Below the pieces are notes generated by a model, which did no database searches, had not been told where the DNA came from, and was given only the letters and a program-made list of their open reading frames with translations. The position numbers and the translations under genes are program-made. Positions 25,369 to 35,248 of a stretch of DNA of 45,814 bases are shown piece by piece. Each line of letters begins with the position of its first letter. Position 1 is the first letter of the stretch. The stretch is from Rheinheimera sp. (GTDB lineage Bacteria; Pseudomonadota; Gammaproteobacteria; Enterobacterales; Alteromonadaceae): contig DPJG01000004.1 of NCBI GenBank assembly GCA_003543135.1, positions 1-45,814 on the forward strand. The letters run 5' to 3'.

Positions 25369-25977
25369 GTGTCTAAGAATTACCATGAAAAAGTTGAAAA
25401 AAGCGCCGGCTGGCTGGCCATTTTAACTGTAGTTGCCATCAGCTTTGGTACTCTGGTTGAAATTACCCCTTTGATGTTTATCAAAGAAACCACCGAGCCT
25501 GTTGACGGTTTAAAACCCTATACTGCGCTGCAAATGGAAGGCCGGGATATTTTTATCCGTGAAGGTTGTACCAACTGCCACAGCCAGATGATCCGTCCGT
25601 TCCGCCATGAAGTTGAACGTTACGGTCACTACTCTGTTGCCGGCGAAAGTATCTGGGAACATCCGTTCCTGTGGGGTTCGAAACGTACTGGTCCAGATTT
25701 GGCCCGTGTTGGTGGTCGTTACAGCGATGACTGGCATTACGCTCACTTAATGGATCCACGTTCTGTTGTACCACAGTCAAACATGCCTGCTTATCCGTGG
25801 CTGGATGAAAACGTGCTGGATGGCAAACTGACTGCGAAAAAGCTGGAGACTTTCCGCTCTTTTGGCGTGCCTTACACTGACGAAGATATCGCCGGTGCTG
25901 AAGCTGCGGTAAAAGGCAAGAAAGAAATGGAAGCCCTGATTGCCTATCTGCAATCACTGGGCACAGCGTTGAAGTAA
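25369..25977 (+). CDS. ccoO: cbb3-type cytochrome c oxidase subunit II (mono-heme c)
   Basis: This membrane-anchored cytochrome c subunit passes electrons to CcoN. It has one N-terminal membrane helix (about 14-33) and then a periplasmic domain with a single heme c site, C-TN-CH at 67-71 ([14 protein letters not shown]). A methionine axial-ligand segment (SNMPAYPWL) lies near 142. It starts with GTG at 25369, preceded by TAAGGAG. At 202 residues it is of standard size. It follows ccoN by 10 bases. Confidence 0.96.
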   Translation: MSKNYHEKVEKSAGWLAILTVVAISFGTLVEITPLMFIKETTEPVDGLKPYTALQMEGRDIFIREGCTNCHSQMIRPFRHEVERYGHYSVAGESIWEHPFLWGSKRTGPDLARVGGRYSDDWHYAHLMDPRSVVPQSNMPAYPWLDENVLDGKLTAKKLETFRSFGVPYTDEDIAGAEAAVKGKKEMEALIAYLQSLGTALK

Positions 25978-25982
25978 TCCTT

Positions 25983-26162
25983 ATGGACTACGCAACCATT
26001 CACAGCTTTTATACCGTGATTATTTTGGTGGCCTTTGTTGGACTTCTGGTTTGGGTGTTTTTAATCAAGCGCAAACCAGATTTCGACGATGCAGCAAATG
26101 CAATCTTTGCTGACGAACAAAAGTCACAACAAAAACAACAACAGGAGTCGGATCATGAGTAG
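25983..26162 (+). CDS. ccoQ: cbb3-type cytochrome oxidase subunit CcoQ/FixQ
   Basis: This 59-residue membrane peptide helps stabilise the cbb3 complex. The sequence starts MDYATIHSFYTVIILVAFVG. It has one membrane helix (about 10-28), a basic KRK stop-transfer and an acidic/glutamine-rich tail (KSQQKQQQESDHE). It lies 5 bases after ccoO and overlaps the ccoP start by 8 bases, so the ATG of ccoP falls within its last codons. It is easily missed because of its size. Confidence 0.92.
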   Translation: MDYATIHSFYTVIILVAFVGLLVWVFLIKRKPDFDDAANAIFADEQKSQQKQQQESDHE

Positions 26163-27129
26163 CTTTTGGAGTGCTTGGATCACAATCTTAACGATCGCAT
26201 GTATCGTGTTATGTACTGTGTTATTAACATGGAACTTAAAAAACCATGTGGGTGTTGAAGAAGGCAAAACCACAGGTCATGAGTTTGATGGTATTGAAGA
26301 AATTAACAATCCGCTGCCAAAGTGGTGGACCATTATGTTCTACGCCACCATCGTCTGGTCGGTATTTTATTTTGCCGCCTACCCAGGCCTTGGTAACTTC
26401 AAAGGCTTTTTAGGCTGGACCAGCTCTAACCAGGGTGTAAAGTCTTTAGCAGAATCAAAAGCAGCCATTGAAGCGCAAAAAGCTGCAGGGACACCTTCGC
26501 AGCTGGACCGCGAATATATGAAAGCAGACGAAACTTTTGCCAAAGAGTTTGCTAAATATACCAGCCGCCCAATTGAAGAACTGGCGTACGACACTCAGGC
26601 ATTAAAAGTAGGTCAACGTTTGTTCCTGCAAAACTGCGCCCAGTGTCACGGCTCTGATGCCCGTGGTCAGCGTGGTTTCCCGAACCTGACCGACAACGAC
26701 TGGTTATACGGCGGTACTGTTGACAAGATCAAAGAAACCCTGCTGTATGGCCGTAAAGCGGCGATGCCAGCCTGGGGCGAAGCTTTGGGTGAACAGGGCG
26801 TGAAAGAAATGACCGCTTACGTACTGAGTTTATCTGGCCGTAAAGTGAACGACAAAGACGCTGCCGCCGGTAAAGCCAAGTTTGGTATGTGTGCAGCCTG
26901 TCACGGTGCAGACGGTAAAGGCAGTCTGGCGCACAACCTGCCGTTTGGTGCGCCAAACCTGACCGACAACACCTGGTTATATGGTGGTTCAGCCGGTTCA
27001 ATCGAAACCACGCTGCTTAAAGGCCGCAATGGTGTAATGCCAGCCTTTAAAGATACGCTGGGTGAAGATAAAATCCACGTGATCACCGCTTACGTATACC
27101 GGTTGTCACGTCCGGACGACACCAAATAA
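26155..27129 (+). CDS. ccoP: cbb3-type cytochrome c oxidase subunit III (di-heme c)
   Basis: This di-heme subunit accepts electrons from soluble cytochrome c. Two N-terminal membrane helices (about 5-26 and 57-76) are followed by two cytochrome c domains with sites CAQCH (161-165) and CAACH (246-250). Both are followed by NLTDN-WLYGG and a MPA axial-methionine segment, indicating duplication. I chose the ATG at 26155 because an AGGAG site lies seven bases upstream. It overlaps ccoQ by 8 bases. It encodes 324 residues. Confidence 0.96.
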   Translation: MSSFWSAWITILTIACIVLCTVLLTWNLKNHVGVEEGKTTGHEFDGIEEINNPLPKWWTIMFYATIVWSVFYFAAYPGLGNFKGFLGWTSSNQGVKSLAESKAAIEAQKAAGTPSQLDREYMKADETFAKEFAKYTSRPIEELAYDTQALKVGQRLFLQNCAQCHGSDARGQRGFPNLTDNDWLYGGTVDKIKETLLYGRKAAMPAWGEALGEQGVKEMTAYVLSLSGRKVNDKDAAAGKAKFGMCAACHGADGKGSLAHNLPFGAPNLTDNTWLYGGSAGSIETTLLKGRNGVMPAFKDTLGEDKIHVITAYVYRLSRPDDTK

Positions 27130-27161
27130 CCGGTTGTGCCGGATAAGCGTTCAACCGCTGC

Positions 27162-27186
27162 AATAAGCCCCGCTGTCGGGGCTTAT
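27162..27186 (+). terminator. Hairpin between ccoP and ccoH
   Basis: An 11-bp perfect stem (AATAAGCCCCG / CGGGGCTTATT) with a 4-base loop is followed by GTTATG, not a clean T run. It is 24 bases before the ccoH ATG. It may reduce read-through or stabilise the upstream ccoNOQP mRNA while still letting some transcription into the assembly genes. Confidence 0.6.
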
Positions 27187-27209
27187 TGTTATGCAGCAGA
27201 GGAAAACCG

Positions 27210-27689
27210 ATGTTAAGCAAACCCTGGTATAAACAATTCTGGCCCTGGGCACTGATTGCCCTGCCGGTACTGACCATGTTCAAAGCCGCCCACACTATCT
27301 ACATCATGAACCAGCAAACACCGGATCTGGTAGTGGATGATTATTATGCCGAAGGCAAAGCCATCAATATGAATCTGGCTAAATACCGTGAAGCGGCACT
27401 TCGCAACTTACAAGCCAATATTCTGATCGCGGCCGACAAAGCTGTGGTGCGTTTTGCCAGTAATCCGGTGCTGGGCGATACACTGGAGCTGCAATTTGTG
27501 CATAACACTGTGGCTGCCAAAGATTTTGTGGTGAAAGCTGAACGCAGCGGCGAAAACCTATATATCACCCAACTGCCAGCCACTTTAACCGGCAAATGGA
27601 AGCTGGTACTGACCGACAACAGCCAGCAGTGGAAATTGCGTGCTGAACTGACGTTACCGCACAACGGTGAAATCAAACTGACCTATTAA
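27210..27689 (+). CDS. ccoH: cbb3 oxidase assembly protein CcoH/FixH
   Basis: This small membrane protein of 159 residues takes part in cbb3 oxidase assembly. It has one N-terminal membrane helix (WPWALIALPVLTMF, about 9-25) and a periplasmic beta-rich domain with the family segment TPDLVVDDYYAEGKAINMNL near 40. I chose the ATG at 27210 because an AGAGG site lies seven bases upstream. It ends one base before ccoI. The gene order fixH-fixI-fixS is conserved. Confidence 0.9.
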   Translation: MLSKPWYKQFWPWALIALPVLTMFKAAHTIYIMNQQTPDLVVDDYYAEGKAINMNLAKYREAALRNLQANILIAADKAVVRFASNPVLGDTLELQFVHNTVAAKDFVVKAERSGENLYITQLPATLTGKWKLVLTDNSQQWKLRAELTLPHNGEIKLTY

Positions 27690-27690
27690 G

Positions 27691-30096
27691 ATGACAAAAG
27701 CTGTGGTGCAATCCTGTTTTCACTGTAACGACCCGGTGCCAGAGCGCAGTAGTTTTGTGCTGGACTTTGATGGTCAGCAACGTCATTTTTGCTGCCCGGG
27801 CTGTGAAGCCGTCGCCCAAAGTATTATCTCGCAGGGCCTTGGCGATTATTACCGTTTTCGCACCGCACCGGCTAATAAAGCTACACCTTTGCCGGAGAAA
27901 CTACAGCAACAACTACAAAGTTATGACAACGCTGATGTACTGGGTGACTTAACCACCAAAGATGGTCAGTGGCAGCAAGTGGAGCTGTCTATCAGCGGCA
28001 TGAGCTGCGCCGCCTGTGCCTGGCTGATAGAAAAACAACTGAAACAACACCCTGCTGTCGCCAGCGCCTCGGTGAATTCTTCGACATCACGTTGTGCCCT
28101 GCGTTTTGATCCCAACCAAACCCCATTAAGCACTTTACTCAAAGGCATTGCTGAACTGGGTTACCAGGCCAGCCCTTTTATTGCCGACAACGAAGAGCAA
28201 CATTACCAGCAGGAAATGCGTGCTTACCTGAAGCGTCTGGCCGTTTCCGGCATTATGTCGATGCAGGTGATGATGCTGGCCTTTGGTTTGTATTTTGGTG
28301 AATACACCGGCATCGAACAACAATACGAAGGTTATCTGCGCTGGATAAGCCTGCTACTGACCTTACCTGTGATGGTGTTTGCTGCCGCACCTTTTAGTCA
28401 GAGTGCCTGGCGTGCGCTTAAAGCGAAAGAGCTGAATATGGACGTGCCTATAGTGCTGGCGCTGTATTACACCTTTTTAGCTTCGGTATACGCCACCCTC
28501 AGCCACAGTGGTGAAGTGTATTTTGAATCCGTCTGTATGTTTGTGTTTTTGCTGCAGCTGGGTAAGTTTTTTGAATTCCGGGCGCGTAAACAAGCGCGTG
28601 ATGCCACCAGCAATCTGCTCAAAGTGATGCCGGTCAGCGCCTGGTTATGGGACGGCCAGCAAGCAACTGCCACTTCAGCACGGCGCTTAACGCCAGGCGC
28701 TTTGATATTAGTAAAAGCCGGCGAAACCATACCGGCAGATGGCATTATCCAAAGTGGCCAAAGCAGTACCGACGAGTCGATGCTGACCGGTGAATACCGG
28801 GCTATTGCCAAACAACCTGGTGATGCCGTGCTGGCCGGAAGTGTGAATCATGATGGGGTGTTAGTGGTGCAGGTGCAAAAAGCCCTGACCGAATCCAGAC
28901 TTGGCCAGATCATTTTATTGCAACAGCAAACCCTGCACCAAAAACCCCAGCTTTTAGAAAAAACCGACAAAATTGCCCGTTTTTTTGTACAGCGTTTATT
29001 AGTGATAGCCACCCTCACCTTTGCCGTCTGGTACTTTTTTATCGACGCCGATCGTGCTTTTTGGGTGACTTTATCTGTGCTGGTTGCTACCTGCCCCTGC
29101 GCGCTGAGTCTGGCAACCCCAACCGCCATTACCTGCGCTTTGGCACGACTGAACCGCAAAGGCATTCTCATTAAAAACCAGCAGGTGCTGGAAGTGTTGC
29201 CCAAACTGAACCGGGTGTTTTTTGATAAAACCGGCACCCTGACACAGGGTCGCTTTAGTGTGCGTCACTTCAGGCTGCATCAAAGTCCATATAGTGCGCA
29301 AGAACTGACAAACCTGATTGCCAACCTCGAAGCTTATTCTGAACATCCAATAGCCCGTGCTTTTAGCGGACTTCTGCACTCGCAACTACAACTGAGCGAT
29401 GTTGAGTTGCAGGTAGGTGCCGGCCTCTCTGCGCTCTGGCAACCCCAAAGCGGCGCAGCACCAGTCCGGGTGAAAGTAGGCAGCGCGGCATTTTGCCAGC
29501 AGGCACAAACACAAGCTCAGGTATATTGCACCATTGACGGCATACTTGCCGCGTCGGTGGAACTGTCGGATGCACTGCGCCCTGAAACCAGAACTCTGAT
29601 GCAAAGTTTAAAAAATCTTCATATTCAAAGCAGTATTATTACCGGTGACAGCTCGGCGCAGGCAGAAGAAGTCGCCGCCAGCCTTGGCGTACAACAGCTA
29701 TGGAAATCCTGCACACCTGAGCAAAAAGTTGAGCATATTCAAAACGCTGTCGCTGCAGGTGACACTGTCCTGATGGTGGGCGACGGTATTAACGACAGCC
29801 CCAGCTTTCATGCGGCCCATGTTTCTGTAGCGCTGGATTCAGGCACTGATTTATCAAAAAACCAGGCCGATGTAGTTTTGCTGCACAACGATTTGTCGTT
29901 ATTGTCTGAACTCATCGCCGGGGCAAAACTGGCAAAAAAAGTAGTGCGGCAAAATTTACTCTGGGCTGTTGGTTATAATCTGGTGATTATACCTTTGGCA
30001 GTCTGCGGTTTTGTCTCACCATACGTGGCTGTGATTGGTATGTCGTTCAGCTCCTTATTGGTGGTTTCCAACTCACTCAGGTTATTAAAACAATGA
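27691..30096 (+). CDS. ccoI: Copper-transporting P1B-type ATPase CcoI/FixI
   Basis: This inner-membrane copper exporter is needed to deliver copper for cbb3 oxidase maturation. The N-terminus has CFHC (9-12) and FCCPGC (33-38) metal sites. An HMA domain with GMSCAAC (103-109) follows. The transmembrane CPC motif is at 468-470 (ATCPCALSL), the phosphorylation Asp512 is in DKTGTLTQ, and the hinge GDGIND is near 690. The 801 residues and motif order fit CcoI. It overlaps ccoS by four bases (ATGA). Confidence 0.95.
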   Translation: MTKAVVQSCFHCNDPVPERSSFVLDFDGQQRHFCCPGCEAVAQSIISQGLGDYYRFRTAPANKATPLPEKLQQQLQSYDNADVLGDLTTKDGQWQQVELSISGMSCAACAWLIEKQLKQHPAVASASVNSSTSRCALRFDPNQTPLSTLLKGIAELGYQASPFIADNEEQHYQQEMRAYLKRLAVSGIMSMQVMMLAFGLYFGEYTGIEQQYEGYLRWISLLLTLPVMVFAAAPFSQSAWRALKAKELNMDVPIVLALYYTFLASVYATLSHSGEVYFESVCMFVFLLQLGKFFEFRARKQARDATSNLLKVMPVSAWLWDGQQATATSARRLTPGALILVKAGETIPADGIIQSGQSSTDESMLTGEYRAIAKQPGDAVLAGSVNHDGVLVVQVQKALTESRLGQIILLQQQTLHQKPQLLEKTDKIARFFVQRLLVIATLTFAVWYFFIDADRAFWVTLSVLVATCPCALSLATPTAITCALARLNRKGILIKNQQVLEVLPKLNRVFFDKTGTLTQGRFSVRHFRLHQSPYSAQELTNLIANLEAYSEHPIARAFSGLLHSQLQLSDVELQVGAGLSALWQPQSGAAPVRVKVGSAAFCQQAQTQAQVYCTIDGILAASVELSDALRPETRTLMQSLKNLHIQSSIITGDSSAQAEEVAASLGVQQLWKSCTPEQKVEHIQNAVAAGDTVLMVGDGINDSPSFHAAHVSVALDSGTDLSKNQADVVLLHNDLSLLSELIAGAKLAKKVVRQNLLWAVGYNLVIIPLAVCGFVSPYVAVIGMSFSSLLVVSNSLRLLKQ

Positions 30097-30284
30097 GTAT
30101 CATCTCCGTATTAATTCCAATTGCCGTGTTGTTTGTTATTCTGGGTCTTGCCATCTTTTTCTGGGCGGTCAAGTCCAGACAGTTTGATGACCTCGACAAA
30201 GAAGCTTTTAGTATTTTGTTTGACGAAAAACAGCAAAAGCCTGAGGCAACAAGCCCAAAGAAAGACGATGACCACCCCCTTTGA
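30093..30284 (+). CDS. ccoS: cbb3 oxidase maturation protein CcoS
   Basis: This 63-residue peptide has one membrane helix (about 4-26), the FWAVKSRQFDDLD motif and an acidic/lysine tail. It is characteristic of CcoS, which is required for cofactor insertion into cbb3 oxidase. It starts inside the end of ccoI and overlaps the next gene by 17 bases. Confidence 0.92.
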   Translation: MSIISVLIPIAVLFVILGLAIFFWAVKSRQFDDLDKEAFSILFDEKQQKPEATSPKKDDDHPL

Positions 30285-30960
30285 ACTAGCGTCAGCCCTG
30301 TTGCCCGCGCTACTGATTGGCTTTTTAGGCAGCGGTCATTGTCTGGTGATGTGTGGCGGTATTGTCAGCGCCTTACAAATGATGATGCCTGGCCAGAGCA
30401 ACAGTGCAAAACTCAAACTGCAACTGGCGTTAAGTGCGGGACGCATCAGCAGTTATGTTATTTTTGGTGCTTTCGCCGGTTGGTTAGGCATGCAAGGCAT
30501 GCAGCTGCTTGGCACCGGAAAACCTGTGCTGCAACTGCTGTCGGGCCTGATGTTGCTGTTGATGGCACTTTATGTCAGCAGACTTTGGACTGGCCTCACC
30601 GCCCTTGAAGCTCTGGGCAAAAGGCTGTGGCGTTATGTGCAGCCACTGTCAGCGCGTTTGTTACCACTGGATTCAGCAATAAAGGCGTTTGGTTATGGCC
30701 TGTGCTGGGGATATTTGCCTTGTGGTCTGGTGTATTCAGCTCTGGCATGGTCGCTTGCCAGCGGCTCTGCCGGTATGGGAGCCTGGTGGATGCTGGGTTT
30801 TGGTCTGGGCACTTTGCCAGCTTTGCTGCTGGCAGGACAAGCAGCCGCAAGGGTGCAGCAGCTCAAAAACCACATTTGGGTGCGTTATGCGGTCGCCATA
30901 CTGCTTGGAGCCTATGGCTTGCAGACAATTTACCTTGCACTTCGCCGCTTAGTTTTTTAA
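30268..30960 (+). CDS. TauE/SafE (UreH-like) family membrane protein
   Basis: This is a six-to-seven-helix membrane protein of 230 residues with the family's N-terminal GSGHCLVMCGG motif (Cys25, Cys29) and a second WGYLPCGLVYSAL segment containing a cysteine. Members of this group often follow ccoS and may act in copper or cytochrome assembly; its exact role is unknown. The ATG at 30268 lies inside the end of ccoS, and the overlap indicates co-translation. It ends the cco assembly block before fnr. Confidence 0.85.
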   Translation: MTTPFELASALLPALLIGFLGSGHCLVMCGGIVSALQMMMPGQSNSAKLKLQLALSAGRISSYVIFGAFAGWLGMQGMQLLGTGKPVLQLLSGLMLLLMALYVSRLWTGLTALEALGKRLWRYVQPLSARLLPLDSAIKAFGYGLCWGYLPCGLVYSALAWSLASGSAGMGAWWMLGFGLGTLPALLLAGQAAARVQQLKNHIWVRYAVAILLGAYGLQTIYLALRRLVF

Positions 30961-30987
30961 GCTGGTCAGGTATTATTTGGCATTAAA

Positions 30988-31719
30988 ATGGAAACCTTTG
31001 TAATGAGCTCTTCGTCTATTAATTGCCAGGATTGTGGCTTTAGCCAGTTATGCTTGCCTTTTTCACTGAACGAGGCCGAGCTTGATAAACTTGACGACAT
31101 CATTCAGCGTAAACGCCCTTCCCATAAGGGTGATCACCTGTTTGAAGCAGGGAAACCACTACAGGCACTTTATGCAGTGCGCACCGGCTCCTTTAAAACC
31201 TATACCCTGACCGAACAAGGTGAAGAGCAAATTACCGGCTTTCATTTGCCGGGCGATGTGATTGGTTTTGACGCTATTGGCAGCCAGCAGCATCCAAGTT
31301 ATGCCCAGGCACTGGAAACTGCTATGGTCTGTGAAATTCCGTTCCACACGCTGGAATCCTTATTAGATCAACTGCCAAAACTGCGTCAGCAACTGATGCG
31401 GCTGATGAGCCAGGATATTTCCGGTGATCAACAAATGATGTTGTTATTAAACCGCAAAACTGCTGAAGAAAAACTGGCCGCCTTTTTAACCAATCTGGCG
31501 CAGCGTTTTGGCAATCGTGGTTTTTCCAAAAAAGAGTTCCGCTTAACCATGACCCGCGGTGAGATTGGCAATTATCTCGGTTTAACGGTTGAAACCATCA
31601 GCCGCCTGCTGGGCCGTTTTCATAAAGACGAACTGATCCATGTTGACGGTAAACTGATTGTGATCACCAACTTTGAAGCCCTGAGTAAAGTTGCCGGTAT
31701 GGCCAAAATCGCCAGTTAA
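30988..31719 (+). CDS. fnr: Oxygen-sensing transcription factor FNR (EtrA-type)
   Basis: This CRP-family regulator senses O2 through a [4Fe-4S] cluster and controls anaerobic and microaerobic genes. All four cluster cysteines are present: Cys13, Cys16 and Cys22 ([10 protein letters not shown]) and Cys115 (AMVCEIPF). A cyclic-nucleotide-type sensory fold and dimer helix follow. The C-terminal helix-turn-helix carries the E-x-x-S-R recognition pattern ([13 protein letters not shown]). It has 243 residues; a second Met at residue 6 is possible. It lies directly after the cco assembly genes and probably regulates them. Confidence 0.95.
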   Translation: METFVMSSSSINCQDCGFSQLCLPFSLNEAELDKLDDIIQRKRPSHKGDHLFEAGKPLQALYAVRTGSFKTYTLTEQGEEQITGFHLPGDVIGFDAIGSQQHPSYAQALETAMVCEIPFHTLESLLDQLPKLRQQLMRLMSQDISGDQQMMLLLNRKTAEEKLAAFLTNLAQRFGNRGFSKKEFRLTMTRGEIGNYLGLTVETISRLLGRFHKDELIHVDGKLIVITNFEALSKVAGMAKIAS

Positions 31720-31813
31720 CGGCGATTTTGATCCAGGTTAAGGTTCGCCTGCCAGAAAACCGATATGTTGGCTACACTTTAACCACAAGTGTAAATTCAA
31801 CCGGGAGAATGAC

Positions 31814-32737
31814 ATGGCAACTTATCAGGACGTGCTGGTGGTGCTCGACCCCAGCCAACAAGAACAAAAAGCGCTGGCCCGCGCGCTGGAACTGGCCGAA
31901 CACACTGCTTGTCGCCTCACTGCGTTTTTATCCATTTATGATTTTTCTTATGAAATGACCACCATGCTCTCCGGCGAGGAGCGTGAGTCTATGCGCCAGG
32001 CGGTGATTTCCGACCGTGAACTCTGGATCAGTGAACTGGTGGCGCCGGCTAGAGCTAAAGGCATGGCAGTGGCTATTTCTGTGGTCTGGCATAACAGGCC
32101 TTTTGAAGCCATTGTGAATGCTGTGAATCAGCATCAATACGATTTAGTGATCAAAGGCACGCACAACCATGATGTGCTTAAATCGATGATTTTTACCCCA
32201 ACGGACTGGCATATTCTGCGCAAATGCCCCTGCCCTGTACTGCTGGTGAAAGAACATGCCTGGCCAAGCCAGGGTAAGATTCTGGCAGCAGTCAATGCCG
32301 GTAGCGAGCAGCCCCATCATATTGAACTGAATAAACGTATTATCCTGCAGGCTCAGGCTATTGCCGCCATGCTGCAGGGGGAAGTGCATCTGGTGAACGC
32401 TTATCCGGGCACACCCGTGCATGTCGCCATTGAAATTCCGGAATTTAACCCTGCTGAATACAATGACAATATGAAACATCACCATCAGCAGGCTGTGGCT
32501 GATCTGGCGGCTAAATTTGCCATTCCAACCAGCCAGACCCATGTACTGGAAGGCATGCCGGAGGATGTGATCCCAAGGGTTGCACAAAACCTGGACGCAG
32601 AAATGCTGGTGATTGGCACCATAGGCCGCACTGGTTTGTCGGCCGCTATCATCGGTAATACTGCTGAGCACGTGATTGACCGGCTCGATTGTGACGTGCT
32701 GGCACTGCGCCCGGACGCTCAGGTACTGGCTCCTTAA
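31814..32737 (+). CDS. uspE: Universal stress protein UspE (tandem Usp domains)
   Basis: This cytoplasmic stress protein of 307 residues has two Usp domains (about 1-145 and 155-300). The second ends with an ATP-type GTIGRTGLSAAIIGNTAEHV pattern; the first is degenerate there (GTHNHDVLKSMI). The CPCPVLLV segment and overall order match E. coli UspE. A GGGAG site lies six bases before the ATG. The fnr-uspE-ttcA order is shared with enteric bacteria. Confidence 0.93.
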   Translation: MATYQDVLVVLDPSQQEQKALARALELAEHTACRLTAFLSIYDFSYEMTTMLSGEERESMRQAVISDRELWISELVAPARAKGMAVAISVVWHNRPFEAIVNAVNQHQYDLVIKGTHNHDVLKSMIFTPTDWHILRKCPCPVLLVKEHAWPSQGKILAAVNAGSEQPHHIELNKRIILQAQAIAAMLQGEVHLVNAYPGTPVHVAIEIPEFNPAEYNDNMKHHHQQAVADLAAKFAIPTSQTHVLEGMPEDVIPRVAQNLDAEMLVIGTIGRTGLSAAIIGNTAEHVIDRLDCDVLALRPDAQVLAP

Positions 32738-32763
32738 AGTGACTCCCTTTGATTCTTTGTATT

Positions 32764-32790
32764 GCGGATTGGCAAAAAGCGCCAATCCGC
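32764..32790. repeat. 10-bp perfect inverted repeat overlapping the ttcA promoter
   Basis: GCGGATTGGC and GCCAATCCGC are separated by a 7-base loop and sit 26 bases after uspE. The -35 box is inside the left arm and the repeat ends exactly where the -10 box begins. It could be a uspE transcript-end hairpin, an operator, or both. Confidence 0.75.
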
Positions 32791-32796
32791 TATAAT
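32769..32796 (+). promoter_or_regulatory. sigma70 promoter of ttcA
   Basis: TTGGCA (32769-32774), a 16-base spacer and a perfect TATAAT (32791-32796) lie 31 bases before the ttcA ATG. Confidence 0.65.
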
Positions 32797-32827
32797 GTGC
32801 GCCATTTTTTCGTGATCTGGTGTTGTT

Positions 32828-33757
32828 ATGTCACATGCTGCAGAAGCCAAAGCCCAATACAATCTGAATAAACTGCATAAACGTTTGCGCCGTGGTGTCG
32901 GCCAGGCGATCGCCGACTTTGGCATGATTGAAGCGGGTGACAAAGTGATGGTCTGCTTGTCCGGTGGCAAAGACAGCTACACCCTGCTGGATATACTGTT
33001 GAACCTGCAACAATCTGCACCTGTCGACTTTTCCATAGTGGCGGTGAATTTAGATCAGAAACAACCAGGCTTTCCGGCCGACGTACTGCCGGGTTATTTA
33101 AGCAGCATTGGGGTTGATTTTAAAATTGTCACTGAAGATACCTACAGCATCGTCAAAGACAAAATTCCGGAAGGCAAAACCACCTGCTCTTTATGCTCAA
33201 GACTGCGCCGTGGCATTTTATACCGCACCGCCAAAGAGCTGGGCGCCACCAAAATTGCACTGGGCCATCACCGCGACGACATGATTGAAACTATGTTTTT
33301 AAACATGTTTTATGGTGGCAAAATGAAATCAATGCCGCCTAAACTGCAAAGTGACAATGGTGAGCATATTGTCATTCGCCCGCTGGCGTATTGCCGCGAA
33401 AAAGACATTGAAAAATACTCCACTGCCAAAGCTTTCCCTATTATTCCATGTAACCTCTGTGGCTCGCAGGACGGCCTGCAACGTCAGGTGGTCAAAGAAA
33501 TGCTGCAGGATTGGGATAAACGTTTCCCGGGACGCATCGAAACTATGTTCCAGGCCATGCAAAACATAGTGCCTTCTCATATGATTGATAAAAACCTGTT
33601 TGATTTTACCGCAGTGCGTCATGGGGTGGTGGTTGCTGAAGGGGATACCGCTTTTGATAAAGTCGAAGTGCCCAAGGTACCTGTTGGTTTAGCCGACGCC
33701 GATGATGAACCGGAAACCACAAACGCTGTGCAAATTCAACATATTGAACTGGCATAA
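32828..33757 (+). CDS. ttcA: tRNA 2-thiocytidine(32) synthetase TtcA
   Basis: It thiolates cytidine 32 in certain tRNAs, using ATP and an Fe-S cluster. The PP-loop ATPase motif is [10 protein letters not shown] near 40. Cluster cysteines lie in [10 protein letters not shown] (near 120) and [13 protein letters not shown] (near 212). [19 protein letters not shown] is the conserved central block. At 309 residues it is of standard length. The last 35 residues are acidic and variable. It follows uspE with its own promoter and ends at a strong terminator. Confidence 0.95.
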   Translation: MSHAAEAKAQYNLNKLHKRLRRGVGQAIADFGMIEAGDKVMVCLSGGKDSYTLLDILLNLQQSAPVDFSIVAVNLDQKQPGFPADVLPGYLSSIGVDFKIVTEDTYSIVKDKIPEGKTTCSLCSRLRRGILYRTAKELGATKIALGHHRDDMIETMFLNMFYGGKMKSMPPKLQSDNGEHIVIRPLAYCREKDIEKYSTAKAFPIIPCNLCGSQDGLQRQVVKEMLQDWDKRFPGRIETMFQAMQNIVPSHMIDKNLFDFTAVRHGVVVAEGDTAFDKVEVPKVPVGLADADDEPETTNAVQIQHIELA

Positions 33758-33791
33758 CCGTCAACGGACCTTGTACGCAGACTGCATAAAT

Positions 33792-33818
33792 AAAAAATCC
33801 GGCTTTGCCGGATTTTTT
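33792..33818. terminator. Bidirectional terminator between ttcA and manB
   Basis: AAAAAATCCGGC and GCCGGATTTTTT form a 12-bp stem around a 3-base loop. It can serve both the plus-strand ttcA and the convergent manC-manB transcript. Confidence 0.9.
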
Positions 33819-33876
33819 ATTGTCATCTTTTCCCTGATTAATAGCCGGTCTGCAGTTGTCAGCCAGACTCGTCAGG

Positions 33877-35247
33877 TTAGCCCTGCTGCAACAAAGCAGA
33901 TAACTCAGCAGTTTTAGCCTGCATCAGCCTTATATCGCCCCTGCTTTCTACATTGAGACGCACCAGAGGTTCGGTATTGGAACTTCTTAAATTAAAACGC
34001 CAGTTGGCAAATTCCACACTGATGCCATCGGTGTGGTCGACCATGAGCGCCTGCGGCTGATACAAAGCCAGAACTTCAGCCAGCTTGGCAGCAGGATCGC
34101 TAATAGTGAAGTTAATCTCGCCTGAAGAAGGAAAAGCCGCAATCCGCTGCTGCACCATGGCTGATAAGCTGCTGTTTTTCATGCATAAAAGCTCAGCCAC
34201 CAATAACCATGGGATCATGCCGCTGTCACAATAGGCAAAATCACGGAAATAATGGTGGGCACTCATCTCACCACCATAAACCGCATCTTCTTTGCGCATC
34301 CGCTCTTTAATAAAGGCATGGCCGGTTTTTGACTGCACGGCAATACCACCTGCTTTCTCAACTAAATCAATGGTATTCCAGCTCAGGCGCGGGTCGTGAA
34401 TAATGCGGGCACCGGGGTTCTTTTGCAAAAAGGCTTCCGCCAGTAAACCAACAATATAATAACCCTCGATAAAAACACCTGTTTCATCAAACAAAAAACA
34501 GCGGTCAAAATCGCCATCCCAGGCCACGCCAAAGTCAGCCTGGTGCGCCAGCACTGCAGCTGACGTATCAGCGCGGTTTTCTGGCAGTAAAGGATTCGGA
34601 ATGCCATTGGGGAAAGTTGCATCAGGTTCGTGGTGTACTTTCACAAACTCAATAGGAATACTCAGTTTGCTAAAAGCCTGCTCCAGCGCGTCCACCACAT
34701 GGCCAGCGGCGCCGTTGCCGGAATTCACCACAATTTTCAGTGGTTTAAAATTTTCTGCTTTGATGTAGCCAAGCAAATGCTGCACAAAATCGGCAAGGAC
34801 AGACTGCTGACGATAACTGCCTTTGTGACTCACAACCGCAAAGTTACCCTGCTCGGCCAGCTGCTTGATTTCTAATAAACCACTGTCAGAGCTGATAGGC
34901 CTGGCACCTTGTTGCACCAGTTTCATACCGTTGTAATCCAGCGGGTTGTGACTGGCAGTCACTTCAATACCACCACAAACACCCAGGTGAAAAGTGGCAA
35001 AATAGACTTCTTCGGTGCCGGTCATGCCAAGGTCAATCACATCCACACCGGCGTCCATCAAACCATCGGCCAGTGCTAACTTAAGAGATTCGGAAGTAGC
35101 ACGCACATCACCGCCCAGCACCACTGTTTTGGCTTGCAGATACTGACCAAAAGCGCGGCCAATACGATAAGCAACATCAGTATCGAGCTGCTCGTCTAAT
35201 TTGCCGCGAATATCATAAGCTTTCACACAATCAATTTTGCGATACAT
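33877..35247 (-). CDS. manB: Phosphomannomutase/phosphoglucomutase (CpsG/ManB type)
   Basis: It interconverts mannose-6-phosphate and mannose-1-phosphate for GDP-mannose synthesis. It belongs to the alpha-D-phosphohexomutase family. The phosphoserine is Ser99 in [11 protein letters not shown], the metal loop is DGDFDRC near 240, the sugar-binding loop is [10 protein letters not shown], and the C-terminal phosphate loop is RSSNTEP. I chose the ATG at 35247, one base after the manC stop. It gives 456 residues, the same as E. coli CpsG. It is tightly coupled with manC. Confidence 0.93.
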   Translation of the reverse strand: MYRKIDCVKAYDIRGKLDEQLDTDVAYRIGRAFGQYLQAKTVVLGGDVRATSESLKLALADGLMDAGVDVIDLGMTGTEEVYFATFHLGVCGGIEVTASHNPLDYNGMKLVQQGARPISSDSGLLEIKQLAEQGNFAVVSHKGSYRQQSVLADFVQHLLGYIKAENFKPLKIVVNSGNGAAGHVVDALEQAFSKLSIPIEFVKVHHEPDATFPNGIPNPLLPENRADTSAAVLAHQADFGVAWDGDFDRCFLFDETGVFIEGYYIVGLLAEAFLQKNPGARIIHDPRLSWNTIDLVEKAGGIAVQSKTGHAFIKERMRKEDAVYGGEMSAHHYFRDFAYCDSGMIPWLLVAELLCMKNSSLSAMVQQRIAAFPSSGEINFTISDPAAKLAEVLALYQPQALMVDHTDGISVEFANWRFNLRSSNTEPLVRLNVESRGDIRLMQAKTAELSALLQQG

Positions 35248-35248
35248 C

